Assembly: GCA_020852175.1 (NCBI GenBank)
Contig: JADZBH010000064.1
Coordinates: forward strand, 1-64,000
DNA: 64,000 nucleotides
Reading direction: 5' to 3'
From: Bryobacterales bacterium
Lineage (GTDB): Bacteria; Acidobacteriota; Terriglobia; Bryobacterales; Bryobacteraceae
The translations under genes and the position numbers were made by a program. The first letter of the stretch is position 1; each line of letters begins with the position of its first letter. Positions 43,379-51,720 of this stretch are shown one piece after another. The notes under the pieces are model-generated. The model was given only the letters and a program-made list of their open reading frames with translations, searched no databases and was not told the origin of the DNA.

Positions 43379-43508
43379 CGCAGGCCCCTGGAACCTCCGT
43401 ACCGGGCCAACCGGCCCGTGTCCGCCGCGCCTCCGGGCGATATCATAATGACTGGGAATTGTTTGTGGCTTTGCCGCCCGTCGTGTCTTTCCAAGGAGAT
43501 CTTCACAC

Positions 43509-44843
43509 TTGCCCGTGTCCTTACGCGAACTGACCCTGATCGGGATCGTGTTCATTCTCGTCCTGCTCGCTCTGGTCAGGCCCAAGTACGGACTCTACGG
43601 CTATCTCTGGTACGCCCTCATGCGGCCCGACGTGCTGTGCTACGTCGAGGACGAGCGGAACATCTATTCCCTTGTCATCTTCGGCGCCACCGCTTTGGGC
43701 TCCATCCGCTACATCCCCAACATCGCCAACGTTTTCCGCCACTACATCGGCATCTGTTTCATCGCCCTGCAAGTCCCCTTCACCCTCTCGGTCCCTTTCG
43801 CCGTCTATCCCGATCTCGCCGTCGACCGCTTCGTCTTTTTCATCAAGGCGATGATCGCCCTCCTGCTTATCCCCATGCTGATCGAGACCATCGACGATCT
43901 CAAGGAGCTCTATCTCACCATCGCCCTTTCGCTCGGCTTCGTCGGCATCAAATATGGACTCTATGGCGTCGTCTTCGGCGGCGTCGAACTGGCCCGGGGC
44001 TATGGACCCATGCTCGGCGACAACAATTTCGTCGCCATGGCCCTGGCCACGGTCATGCCCCTGTGCTGGTTCGGCCGCTCGCTCACCAGTAACAAAATCA
44101 TCCAGTACGCCCTGCTCGCCGAGTTCGTCTTCTGTATTCCCGCCATCGTCATGACCAACTCCCGCGGCGGCATCCTCTCCATGGGTGTCGTCATGCTCTT
44201 CATCACCCTCACCGCCAAGGGCCGCATCTGGCTGCTCCTGCTCATCCTGGCGGGCTCGGCCGGCTCCATCTATCTGGTGCAGGATATGTTCACCACGCGC
44301 ATGGCCACCTTGTCCAACGTCGAGGAGGAGGCCTCGGCCGCCTCCCGCCTCTGGCACCTGAACGCCGCGCTCCGCATGTCGCTCGATCATCCCATCCTGG
44401 GCGTCGGCTTCGGCGGCTATAACTACGCCGTGCTCTCGCCCCAATACGACACCCGCGTCGACGGCAAGCACGTCGCCCACAACAGCTATGCCCAGGTGCT
44501 GGCCGATTCCGGCATCTTCGCCTTCGTCCTGTACGCGGGCATGCTCTTCGGCGCCATCTACTCGACCCGCGCCTCGGCCAAACGCATGGCCAAGGCCGCC
44601 CCCGCCCTGTGGGCCATTCCGAACGGCCTTTGCCTGTCCCTCATCGCGTTTGCCCTCGGCAGCACCTTCTACTCCTGCCAGCGCATGGACCTGCTGTATA
44701 TGCTCCTGCTCACCTCCAGCATGTGGCTCATCCTGGAAAGCCAGATCAAGCTGGCGCCGGCTCCCCAGCCGGCCCCCGGCGGCCTACGGCCCCTGCCACA
44801 CCGCCTGCCCCCGCAGCCCTGGGGCCACCCCGTGCGCCCCTAA
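43509..44843 (+). CDS. O-antigen-ligase-like membrane protein, exosortase-associated
   Basis: This 444-residue integral membrane protein has about ten to twelve helices. The text ALVRPKYGLYGYLWYALMRPD near the N-terminus, TNSRGGILSM, and the periplasmic loop HPILGVGFGGYNYA with HNSYAQVLADSG match the putative O-glycosylation ligase of exosortase A loci. It would transfer or polymerise lipid-linked glycan in the periplasm. The C-terminal 25 residues are Pro-rich. The start is a TTG at 43509 with AAGGAGA 9 bases upstream; the next GTG two codons on is also possible. The preceding 130-bp gap holds no other gene. Confidence 0.92.
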   Translation: MPVSLRELTLIGIVFILVLLALVRPKYGLYGYLWYALMRPDVLCYVEDERNIYSLVIFGATALGSIRYIPNIANVFRHYIGICFIALQVPFTLSVPFAVYPDLAVDRFVFFIKAMIALLLIPMLIETIDDLKELYLTIALSLGFVGIKYGLYGVVFGGVELARGYGPMLGDNNFVAMALATVMPLCWFGRSLTSNKIIQYALLAEFVFCIPAIVMTNSRGGILSMGVVMLFITLTAKGRIWLLLLILAGSAGSIYLVQDMFTTRMATLSNVEEEASAASRLWHLNAALRMSLDHPILGVGFGGYNYAVLSPQYDTRVDGKHVAHNSYAQVLADSGIFAFVLYAGMLFGAIYSTRASAKRMAKAAPALWAIPNGLCLSLIAFALGSTFYSCQRMDLLYMLLLTSSMWLILESQIKLAPAPQPAPGGLRPLPHRLPPQPWGHPVRP

Positions 44844-44898
44844 CGCCCGGCACGCCCCCTGACGAAAGGAGAAGAAAGCACACCATGGAGCCTCTGCA

Positions 44899-45684
44899 GT
44901 GACCGGAACAGCCGGGCGCGAACGGCTGAAGCGCGAAGCCGAGTTTCACGACAAGACCTTCGGCGAGGAAACCCGCCGGCAGGCTGACAAGTTCTACGCC
45001 GTCACCACGGCCAGCAAGAACTTTTACCGCGCCTTCCTGCGCGACCACTGCGAAGGACGCGCCATCCTGGAATACGGCTGCGGCCCCCACTCCCACGGCA
45101 CCATCCTGCTGCCTCGCGGCGCGCGCCTCGTCGCCGGCATCGACATCTCCCATGTCGCCGCCGTCCTGCACCACGAAATCTCCCTCAAGCGCGATCTGCC
45201 CTCGCTGCACTCCTGCGTGATGAACGCCGAATCGCTCGCCTTCAACGCCTCCAGCTTCGGCGTTATCTGCGGCACCGGCATCCTTCATCACCTCGACCTG
45301 GAATCCTCTTTCCGCGAAATCGCCCGCGTGCTCACCGCCGATGGGAAGGCCATCTTCATCGAACCCCTCGGACACAACCCCGTCATCAATCTTTACCGCA
45401 ACCGCACGCCGGAAATGCGCAGCGCCGACGAACACCCGCTTCTCATGTCCGACCTCGACCTGGCGCGCCGCTTCTTCGGCCGCGTCGATGTCCACTACTT
45501 CCACCTCTCCTCGCTCGGCGCCGTCCTCTTCCATCGCATGAGATGGTTCGCCTCGCTCGTCACTCTGCTGGATGGCTTCGACCGTCTTCTCTTCCGCTGC
45601 CTGCCCTTCCTGCGCAAACACGCCTGGGCCGCCGTGCTCGTGCTCAGCGAGCCCCGCGAATCCCCCCTCCCGGCCGCCCGCTGA
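44899..45684 (+). CDS. SAM-dependent methyltransferase
   Basis: This 261-residue class I methyltransferase has motif I AILEYGCGPHSHGTIL near residue 55, CGTGILHHLDLESSFRE, and a C-terminal membrane-proximal amphipathic tail. Its N-terminal KREAEFHDKTFGEE is typical of small-molecule or lipid-linked-sugar methyltransferases. GTG start at 44899 has GGAG 8 bases upstream; a five-codon open frame ATG...TGA ends across the GTG, so coupling is possible. Next gene is the flippase. Confidence 0.82.
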   Translation: MTGTAGRERLKREAEFHDKTFGEETRRQADKFYAVTTASKNFYRAFLRDHCEGRAILEYGCGPHSHGTILLPRGARLVAGIDISHVAAVLHHEISLKRDLPSLHSCVMNAESLAFNASSFGVICGTGILHHLDLESSFREIARVLTADGKAIFIEPLGHNPVINLYRNRTPEMRSADEHPLLMSDLDLARRFFGRVDVHYFHLSSLGAVLFHRMRWFASLVTLLDGFDRLLFRCLPFLRKHAWAAVLVLSEPRESPLPAAR

Positions 45685-45701
45685 ACCCGCACGCCACCAC
45701 C

Positions 45702-47258
45702 ATGCAACCATCCCCCGCGGGCGCTTCCCTCTTTCGCAACGTCCTGGCCAATATGGGCGGCTATTTCGCCGCCGTCCTGATCACCTTTGTAATAACCCCC
45801 TTCCTCATCCGCTCTCTCGGCCCGGCCAATTACGGAGCCTGGTCGCTCGTCGCCGAATTGATCGGCTACTACGGCCTTCTCGACATGGGCCTTCGCGGCG
45901 CCGTCACCTACTACGTGGCCCGCCACCGCGCCCGCCATGAAACCGAGGCCCTCAGCCACATCATCTCCTCCGCCTTCTGGGCCCTGGCCGCCATGGGTCT
46001 CATCGTAATGTGCATCGGCGCCGCCATCGCGCTCACCTTTCCCCGCTGGATGAATACCGCCGGCCTGAACGTCCACGATGCCCAGGTGGCGCTGTTCCTC
46101 ATGTCCGTCGTCATCGGGCTCAGCCTGCCTCTGGAGTCCTATTCTTCAGCCCTGGTCGGCTCCATGCGGCTCGACCTGGTCAACGGCATCGAAGTACTGA
46201 ACCGCCTTCTCATGGCCGCTGCCACCTATGCCGTTCTTACCCGGGGCCACGGCCTCATCGGTCTCAGCCTCGCCTACTTCGCCTGCCGCGCCCTGTCCTG
46301 GACTCTGCAAATGGCCGCCGCGCGGCGTCTGCTGGGCGGCCTCTTCTGGACCCCCGCCCTGTTCCGGCGCGACTCGCTGGCCGAACTCGCCTCCTACGGC
46401 ATCAGGAACATCGTCAGCGCGCTGGCCGGATTGCTCCTCTACCGCACGGGCAGCCTCATCACCAGCGTCTTTCTCGGCGTCCAGTACGTGACCTTCTACT
46501 CCATCGGAAGCATCATGGTCACCTACGCCTCCACGGCCTGCTCCTCGGTCACACGCTCCTATACCCCCAAGTTCACCCAGCTTCATGCCCAGGGCAACAT
46601 CGAGGAACTCCGCCGCGTCTTCCTGTCGGGCTCACGCATCTCCGGCCTTCTGGCGGTCTTTCTCTTCGCCAGCCTGACCGGCTTCTGCACGCCCTTCCTC
46701 CGCCTCTGGGTCGGACCCGAATTCGTCACCGGCCCTTGGACCATGCGCAGCGACGCCGTCATGATCATCCTGTTCGTCGCCCAACTGCCGCGCATCATGC
46801 AAAGCATCTCCTGGCAGCTTCTGTTCGCCACCGCCCGCGTCCGCTTCCTCATGTGGATCAACATCGCCGAGGCCGCCAGCAGCCTGGCCGTCAGCCTTGC
46901 CCTGGTGAAACCTCTCGGCCTGGCCGGCGTCGCGCTGGGCGTCCTGGCGCCGCTGCTGGTCACACATCTGTTTCTCATGCCGCCCTACATCCTGCGCCAA
47001 CTCGCCATGCCCGCCGCACGCTACCTCCGCGAAGGCATCGGCGCGCCACTCGCCATCGGCGCCAGCCTTCTTGCCCTCAATCTCGCCCTCACCGCGGCCG
47101 CCCCGCCCCTCACCTGGACGCTCTTCTTCTCCGAAGCCGCGCTCTCGGCCCTGGCGGGCGCTATCCTGGTCCTGGCGTTTGGTTTCACCGCGGACGAGCG
47201 CGCCCAGCTCAAGGGGAAGCTCTATCAGGCCGGGCGTCTGATCGGAGTGGCGTCATGA
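45702..47258 (+). CDS. Polysaccharide flippase (Wzx/MATE-like)
   Basis: This 518-residue membrane protein has about 14 helices. It begins ASLFRNVLANMGGYFAAVLITFVITPFLI and has GLLDMGLRGAVTYYVARHR, GLRIRNIVSA-like and the usual pattern of the oligosaccharide flippase family. It would move the lipid-linked repeat unit across the inner membrane. The ATG at 45702 is chosen because the family N-terminus starts a few residues later. The stop overlaps the start of the small membrane protein by ATGA. Confidence 0.92.
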   Translation: MQPSPAGASLFRNVLANMGGYFAAVLITFVITPFLIRSLGPANYGAWSLVAELIGYYGLLDMGLRGAVTYYVARHRARHETEALSHIISSAFWALAAMGLIVMCIGAAIALTFPRWMNTAGLNVHDAQVALFLMSVVIGLSLPLESYSSALVGSMRLDLVNGIEVLNRLLMAAATYAVLTRGHGLIGLSLAYFACRALSWTLQMAAARRLLGGLFWTPALFRRDSLAELASYGIRNIVSALAGLLLYRTGSLITSVFLGVQYVTFYSIGSIMVTYASTACSSVTRSYTPKFTQLHAQGNIEELRRVFLSGSRISGLLAVFLFASLTGFCTPFLRLWVGPEFVTGPWTMRSDAVMIILFVAQLPRIMQSISWQLLFATARVRFLMWINIAEAASSLAVSLALVKPLGLAGVALGVLAPLLVTHLFLMPPYILRQLAMPAARYLREGIGAPLAIGASLLALNLALTAAAPPLTWTLFFSEAALSALAGAILVLAFGFTADERAQLKGKLYQAGRLIGVAS

Positions 47259-47419
47259 CAACCGGAAACGTCCCGAAGCGGTCCTCGCCGCCCGGGTGGT
47301 TGCGGCGCTCGCTCGATCAGGCGGTTTTGTTCGTCTTCGGCGCGGCCCTGGGCTTCACCGTGCTGTTGCTTCGCCTGCTCCGTCCTAAACCGGCGCCCGG
47401 AGACCGTACCGCGCCATGA
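47255..47419 (+). CDS. Small single-pass membrane protein (54 aa)
   Basis: The ATG at 47255 overlaps the flippase stop (ATGA), and its own TGA at 47417-47419 overlaps the ATG of the deacetylase (ATGATG). This double coupling strongly suggests a real gene. The product has a basic N-terminus (PKRSSPPGWLRRS), one hydrophobic helix (AVLFVFGAALGFTVLLL) and a basic Pro-rich tail (RLLRPKPAPG). It is predicted as a small inner-membrane protein. I do not recognise a family. It may assist or scaffold the flippase or the deacetylase. Confidence 0.68.
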   Translation: MTTGNVPKRSSPPGWLRRSLDQAVLFVFGAALGFTVLLLRLLRPKPAPGDRTAP

Positions 47420-48258
47420 TGAACTGCATCAGCGTCGACGTCGAGGATTACTTCCACCCCTCCGAGGTCCAACGCACCGTCGACCCCGCCACCTGGGACT
47501 CCCTGCCCTCGCGCGTCCGCGAGTCCACGCAGGAGGTCCTCGATCAGATGGCGCGGCACGACATCAAGGGAACCTACTTCATCCTCGGCTGGGTCGCCGA
47601 ACGCTACCCCGCCATCGTCCGCCGCATCGCCGAGGCCGGCCACGAAATCGCCTGCCACAGCCACCTGCACCGCCTCGTCTACGACCTCACGCCCGATCAG
47701 TTCCGCCAAGACACCGCCCGCGCCATGAAGGCCATCGAGGATGCCTGCGGCCAAAGCCCCCGCGCCTACCGCGCCCCCAGCTTCTCCATCACCCGGCGCT
47801 CCATGTGGGCCCTGGATATCCTCGCCAGCCTGGGGTTCCGCTACGACTCCAGCATCATCCCCGTGCAGCATGACCGCTATGGCGTCGCCGGCTCGCCCCG
47901 TTTCCCCTATCGCATCGAAACCCAGTCAGGCCCCATTCTGGAAGTTCCCGTCGCCACCGTGCGCCTGGTTGGCGGCCACATCGCGCCCGCCGGCGGCGGC
48001 GGCTACCTGCGCATGCTCCCTTACTCCTACTCGGCCGCGGCCATCCGCCGCCTGAACTGGGTGGAGCAGCAGCCAGCCTGTCTCTACTACCACCCCTGGG
48101 AAGTCGATCACCAACAGCCCCGCCTGGCCTCCGGCTGGATCTCCCGCTCCCGCACCTACCTCGGCCTGGCCGGCATGTCGCGGAAACTCGACCGCCTCAT
48201 GCGCGAGTTCTCCTTCTCCACCCTCGGCGCCGTCTATCCACTCGAAGCCGTCCGGTAA
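47416..48258 (+). CDS. Polysaccharide deacetylase of exosortase loci
   Basis: This 280-residue NodB-domain protein has metal ligands Asp in SVDVEDYFHPSE (residues 6-17) and HSHLH (His81, His85), plus the catalytic RAPSFSIT. The DUF3473-type C-terminus (YHPWEVDHQQP, YLGL) matches the deacetylase family named with exosortase-A systems. It would N-deacetylate the polymer. Its ATG overlaps the stop of the small membrane protein. It ends convergently with the aminotransferase gene, overlapping 25 bases. Confidence 0.93.
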   Translation: MMNCISVDVEDYFHPSEVQRTVDPATWDSLPSRVRESTQEVLDQMARHDIKGTYFILGWVAERYPAIVRRIAEAGHEIACHSHLHRLVYDLTPDQFRQDTARAMKAIEDACGQSPRAYRAPSFSITRRSMWALDILASLGFRYDSSIIPVQHDRYGVAGSPRFPYRIETQSGPILEVPVATVRLVGGHIAPAGGGGYLRMLPYSYSAAAIRRLNWVEQQPACLYYHPWEVDHQQPRLASGWISRSRTYLGLAGMSRKLDRLMREFSFSTLGAVYPLEAVR

Positions 48259-49379
48259 AACTCCCCGATCCGCCGCGCCACCGCCGCCACCTCGTCTCGC
48301 TCCAGCCACGGCCCCACGGGAATCGCCAGCGATGCACCGGCCAGACGTTCGGCCACGGGAAAATCGCCGCGCTTGTAGCCCAGCCCGGCAAAGCACTCTT
48401 GCAGATGGAGCGGAATCGGGTAATACACTTCGCAACCCACGCCATGGGCCAACAGGTATTCCCGCAACCGGTCGCGCCGCTCGCAGGTGATCACGAAGTG
48501 ATGGAAGACATGCCGGTCTCCCTCACCCTCGGCCGCGGGCAAACGCACCGGCGCGCCCGCCAGCAGTTCGCGATACAACGCCGCGTTGCCGCGCCGCCGC
48601 TCGTTCCACTCCTCCAGGTACGGCAGCTTATGCAGCAGCACCAGCGCCTGCATCGTATCCATGCGCGAGTTGATGCCCACCCGCTCATGCACGTACCGCA
48701 CGCGCGAGCCGTGCATCCGCAACATGCGCAGTTGCCCGGCCAGCCCGGCGTCGTTTGTCGTCACCATCCCGGCTTCGCCATACGCGCCAAGGTTCTTCGT
48801 CGGGAAAAAGCTGTAGCAGGCCATTGCTCCAAAGCTGCCCGCCGGTTTCGCCGCCACACGCGCCCCAATCGCCTGCGCGGCGTCTTCAATCAGCGTCACG
48901 CCCCGCGCGGCACACGCCTCGCGCAGCCGCTCAAACGGCGCGCACGCACCGAACAGATGCACCGGAATAACCGCCCGTATGCCGGGCCTCTCCGCCAGCA
49001 GCGCCGCCGCCCGGTCCTGGTTGATGTGGTAGGAGTTCTCCTCCACGTCGCAGAACACCGGCCGCGCCCCGGCCCGGTCTATTGCCCCCGCCGTCGCGAA
49101 AAACGTATACGGCGTGGTCAACACCTCGTCGCCCGCGCCAATCCCGGCCGCCACCAGCGCCAGGTACAACGCATCGGACCCCGACCCGCAGGCCACCGCA
49201 TGTTCGGCCCCGCAATAGGCCGCCAACTCCCGCTCCAGCCTCCCCACCGGCTCGCCCATGATGAATTGCTGCGTTTCAAACAGCCGGTTCAGATCCGCCC
49301 GTAGAGCTTCGTCGATGAAACGGTGCTGCCACGCCAGATTCACCAGCGCGATCGTCCTTGCCTTCTCCGCGTCCGCCAA
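48234..49379 (-). CDS. DegT/DnrJ/EryC1-type sugar aminotransferase
   Basis: This PLP enzyme converts a keto-sugar nucleotide to an amino sugar. It has IALVNLAWQHRFIDEALR at its start and AVACGSGSDALYLAL. The aspartate-containing LIEDAAQAIGA, and FFPTKNLGAYGEAGM with the PLP lysine, are all present. No ATG lies near the family's N-terminus. I prefer the TTG at 49377-49379, right after the Rep stop with GGAGG 13 bases upstream, over the GTG at 49341-49343; both are weak, so the start is uncertain. It is directly downstream of the replication gene on the same strand, an odd pairing. Confidence 0.87.
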   Translation of the reverse strand: MADAEKARTIALVNLAWQHRFIDEALRADLNRLFETQQFIMGEPVGRLERELAAYCGAEHAVACGSGSDALYLALVAAGIGAGDEVLTTPYTFFATAGAIDRAGARPVFCDVEENSYHINQDRAAALLAERPGIRAVIPVHLFGACAPFERLREACAARGVTLIEDAAQAIGARVAAKPAGSFGAMACYSFFPTKNLGAYGEAGMVTTNDAGLAGQLRMLRMHGSRVRYVHERVGINSRMDTMQALVLLHKLPYLEEWNERRRGNAALYRELLAGAPVRLPAAEGEGDRHVFHHFVITCERRDRLREYLLAHGVGCEVYYPIPLHLQECFAGLGYKRGDFPVAERLAGASLAIPVGPWLERDEVAAVARRIGEFYRTASSG

Positions 49380-49381
49380 GC

Positions 49382-51046
49382 TCAGCCGCCCGCCTCCACC
49401 GCGCCGAACGGCAGCACCACCTGCTGTGCCTTCATGCGCAGCTTCCATTTTTCAAACGGAGGCGCCTCGCGGCGTCCCAGTTCAGCCACCATCAACTCTT
49501 CCACTTCGCTCTGAATCACCGCCGCCGGGGCATGCTCGAAGGAACCCGACTGTTTCACCACCTCGGACTGGTCCCGCCGTAACGTCTCCCGCGCCGGCTC
49601 GCTCATCTGCTCAAGCGCCGTCTGCCCCAGCTTCTTCGCGAAGTCCTCATATTCGAGCACCATCTGCCGCTCCTCGGCCTCGCTCTGTTGCCGCTGCAGG
49701 CTCTGCTCCTGCGCCCGGTAGCGCGCCCTGGCAGCTTCGGCGAAATCCCGCGGCACCAGCCTGTCGCGCGAGGCCTGGTCCTTGATCAGCTTCACCACCA
49801 GCCCGGCCACGTTGCGCAGGCTCTGGCCCACGTTCACCTTGTGCTGGCACATCTCCACGGCCACCATGGCTTCGTCCATGAACTGCCGCGCCGCCTCGCT
49901 GCCCAGTCCCAGCTCAAAGCCGCGCTTCATCAACGCCTGCGCCACATGCGGCAGCACGCCCAACTGTTTCAACTCGCTCACCACGCGCGCCAGCCGTTGC
50001 ACCGCGTAAAACTGCTGCCAGCCGTTCAGCGGCTCACACCACGTCTGCGCCTGCGCCGTTGCGTAGCCCGCCGTCTCCAACAGCTTCTGGCAATAGCTCC
50101 GCATCGCTTCATCGTCCATGTGGGCCGAGTGCTCCAGCAGCTTCCTCGACTCCGGCGTGTACAGAACATGACGGTGCAGTGCGATCCGCCAGTCCGCCGA
50201 GGACACCACGTGCCAGGTCCCCAACACACGGTTCTTCACCAGTTGATCGAAGGCCGGCTCCAGCGTCTGCATCAAACGCGAGAAATACTTCGGCACATTC
50301 ACGATGCCCAGATGCTCGGCGGCCAGCCGCCGCGCGTCGATCACCACCAGATCCGTCCGCTCAAAGGCCACCACCAGGAACCGGTACAGGTGCTTGGCCG
50401 TAATTCCGTCCAACTCCATGTACACGCCCGCGTCCAGCACGCGGAAATACCCCGTGTCCATGGCCTTGATCACCTTGTCCGTCCAGGTCACCGAGCCGGT
50501 GAACCGGCCCGTTGAATGATCCACGAAACAACTGAACTCCTGAAACACGTTCAGCCACTTCACCTCTTCCTGCCGGTCGGTCGCCATCAGCGCCCGGAAC
50601 CGTAGCGGAATGAAGCGGTCCATGGCCACTTTCAGCCGTTGATAAAACTTGCCGTGTACCTGGTTGATGTTCAGAATCCGCGCCAGTTCGCGGCCGGTGA
50701 ACGTAATCGTCTTGGCGAAATTGTTGCGGTAGGTCAGCACGCCCAGGGCGACAAAAATGTCCAGATCCTGTTCGGTCGGCAGACCCAAATCCGCATTGCC
50801 CTGTACCTGCCACACCACAGCGGCGTCGGTTCCGTCCGGCAGTGTCTTCCGGCCTCGAATCTCCAGCTTGCCGACACGCTTGCCGACACGCCGCTCCAAT
50901 ACGGCGAATGGAATGGCGGCCAGATTCTCTTCCTCAACCGAAAGATTGATCAGGAAAGGCTTCCGGGTTGGTTTCTCCACGATTCTCCAATGGCGGTGCG
51001 TTATGTGCACCCCATTATCTACATAGGATGTACACTCCAGGGGCAC
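49382..51046 (-). CDS. Plasmid-type replication initiator protein (RepA/RPA-like)
   Basis: The 554-residue product has the winged-helix layout of replication initiator protein A. It has QVQGNADLGLPTEQDLDIFVAL, FTGRELARILNIN and the paired phrases IPLRFRALM, YFRVLDAGVYMELDGITAK. A second DNA-binding half follows (LAAEHLGIVNVPKYFSRL, NRVLGTWHVVS) and then a long helical C-terminus. It should bind iterons and open the origin. Four iteron-like repeats lie in the upstream spacer. Start is GTG at 51046 with AGGAAAGG 11 bases before it; the GTG at 50983 with GGAGA 4 bases upstream is a fair alternative. Its presence among polymer genes suggests a secondary replicon or an integrated one. Confidence 0.88.
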   Translation of the reverse strand: MPLECTSYVDNGVHITHRHWRIVEKPTRKPFLINLSVEEENLAAIPFAVLERRVGKRVGKLEIRGRKTLPDGTDAAVVWQVQGNADLGLPTEQDLDIFVALGVLTYRNNFAKTITFTGRELARILNINQVHGKFYQRLKVAMDRFIPLRFRALMATDRQEEVKWLNVFQEFSCFVDHSTGRFTGSVTWTDKVIKAMDTGYFRVLDAGVYMELDGITAKHLYRFLVVAFERTDLVVIDARRLAAEHLGIVNVPKYFSRLMQTLEPAFDQLVKNRVLGTWHVVSSADWRIALHRHVLYTPESRKLLEHSAHMDDEAMRSYCQKLLETAGYATAQAQTWCEPLNGWQQFYAVQRLARVVSELKQLGVLPHVAQALMKRGFELGLGSEAARQFMDEAMVAVEMCQHKVNVGQSLRNVAGLVVKLIKDQASRDRLVPRDFAEAARARYRAQEQSLQRQQSEAEERQMVLEYEDFAKKLGQTALEQMSEPARETLRRDQSEVVKQSGSFEHAPAAVIQSEVEELMVAELGRREAPPFEKWKLRMKAQQVVLPFGAVEAGG

Positions 51047-51434
51047 ATTCGTCTACGCCTTTCCTCTCGGACTCATGGTGTGGGCTTGGATTTATGATCA
51101 AGCACACAATCAAGCCCGGTTCCCCCATCCAGAGCCATGGTAGCCATACTCCAAATACCATAAAACCAACCATATAAGAGATTGCCAGCGGTTCGGATGG
51201 ATCTAATAAGTGATGTGTTATCAATAAATTACAAGTACAACTTCGCTCTTCCGGTGTGTGTGTCTCCCGGGAAGCCCTGTGTGCTTGAGCGTAAGAACCG
51301 ACGATTACCTATATATATCAATTACTTAGCATACCCTTCCCCGCCCGCTGTCTCCCCCTTCGGTATGATGTCTTTGATTCTGGAGCGCTTAGCTTCACAA
51401 CAATTTGTCGCACATTTGTTCCCATCCGCCCCAC

Positions 51435-51522
51435 TTCCGATCAAGCCCATACGATTTCCGCCGAGACCCATCCCGGCCCGCCCGGTTTCCGCCCAGACCC
51501 ACGCCATTTCCGATCAAACCCA
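51435..51522 (+). repeat. Four iteron-like direct repeats
   Basis: Fifteen-base units start at 51435, 51456, 51487 and 51508: TTCCGATCAAGCCCA, TTCCGCCGAGACCCA, TTCCGCCCAGACCCA and TTCCGATCAAACCCA. The shared pattern is TTCCG, four variable bases ending in A, two purines, CCCA. Distances between starts are 21, 31 and 21 bp, two and three turns of the helix, so bound proteins would sit on one face. This spacing is what initiator iterons show. Confidence 0.62.
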
Positions 51523-51623
51523 CCCCCTCCGCCGCCCTTGCCGTGGGCTTCATCGTAAGGCAGGTCTCTCAATGGCTCTGCAACGGCGAACCTGCCGCCG
51601 GGCCGCCTGGTACCGTTCTAAAA

Positions 51624-51635
51624 AGTACTGGTACT
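51624..51635. repeat. Inverted repeat upstream of PEP-CTERM gene
   Basis: AGTAC-TG-GTACT is a 5-bp inverted repeat with a 2-base centre about 86 bp before the start codon. It could be an operator for the PEP-CTERM gene. GGTACC stands about 15 bp further upstream. Significance by chance alone is modest. Confidence 0.3.
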
Positions 51636-51720
51636 AACGTATTGATTCGATTGAATTTATCAACTCATTCATAAGTTACACTTCCACCATGGATCTCTGG
51701 GATCTCGTTCAGGAGGAAGC

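Larger units (their letters stand above)
51047..51720. other. Intergenic candidate replication origin
   Basis: This 674-bp gap between rep and the PEP-CTERM gene has no gene I can support. It includes AT-rich segments around 51150-51240 and 51303-51335, unlike the GC-rich surroundings. It also holds the four iteron-like repeats at 51435-51522, an ATCAAGC repeat pair at 51097-51115 (12 bases apart), and an AGTAC-TG-GTACT inverted repeat at 51624-51635. Together with the adjacent rep gene this is the layout of an iteron-controlled origin. No DnaA box of good quality was seen. Confidence 0.6.

Noticed and set aside
44899..45684. Five-codon upstream open frame before the methyltransferase as a regulatory leader peptide
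   Set aside because: Too short and without codon bias to claim regulation; it may only help coupling.
49382..51046. Reading the Rep protein as a phage repressor or transposase
   Set aside because: No catalytic triad or HTH-only layout; the two winged-helix-like halves, the GLPTEQDLDIFVAL phrase and the adjacent iterons fit a replication initiator better.
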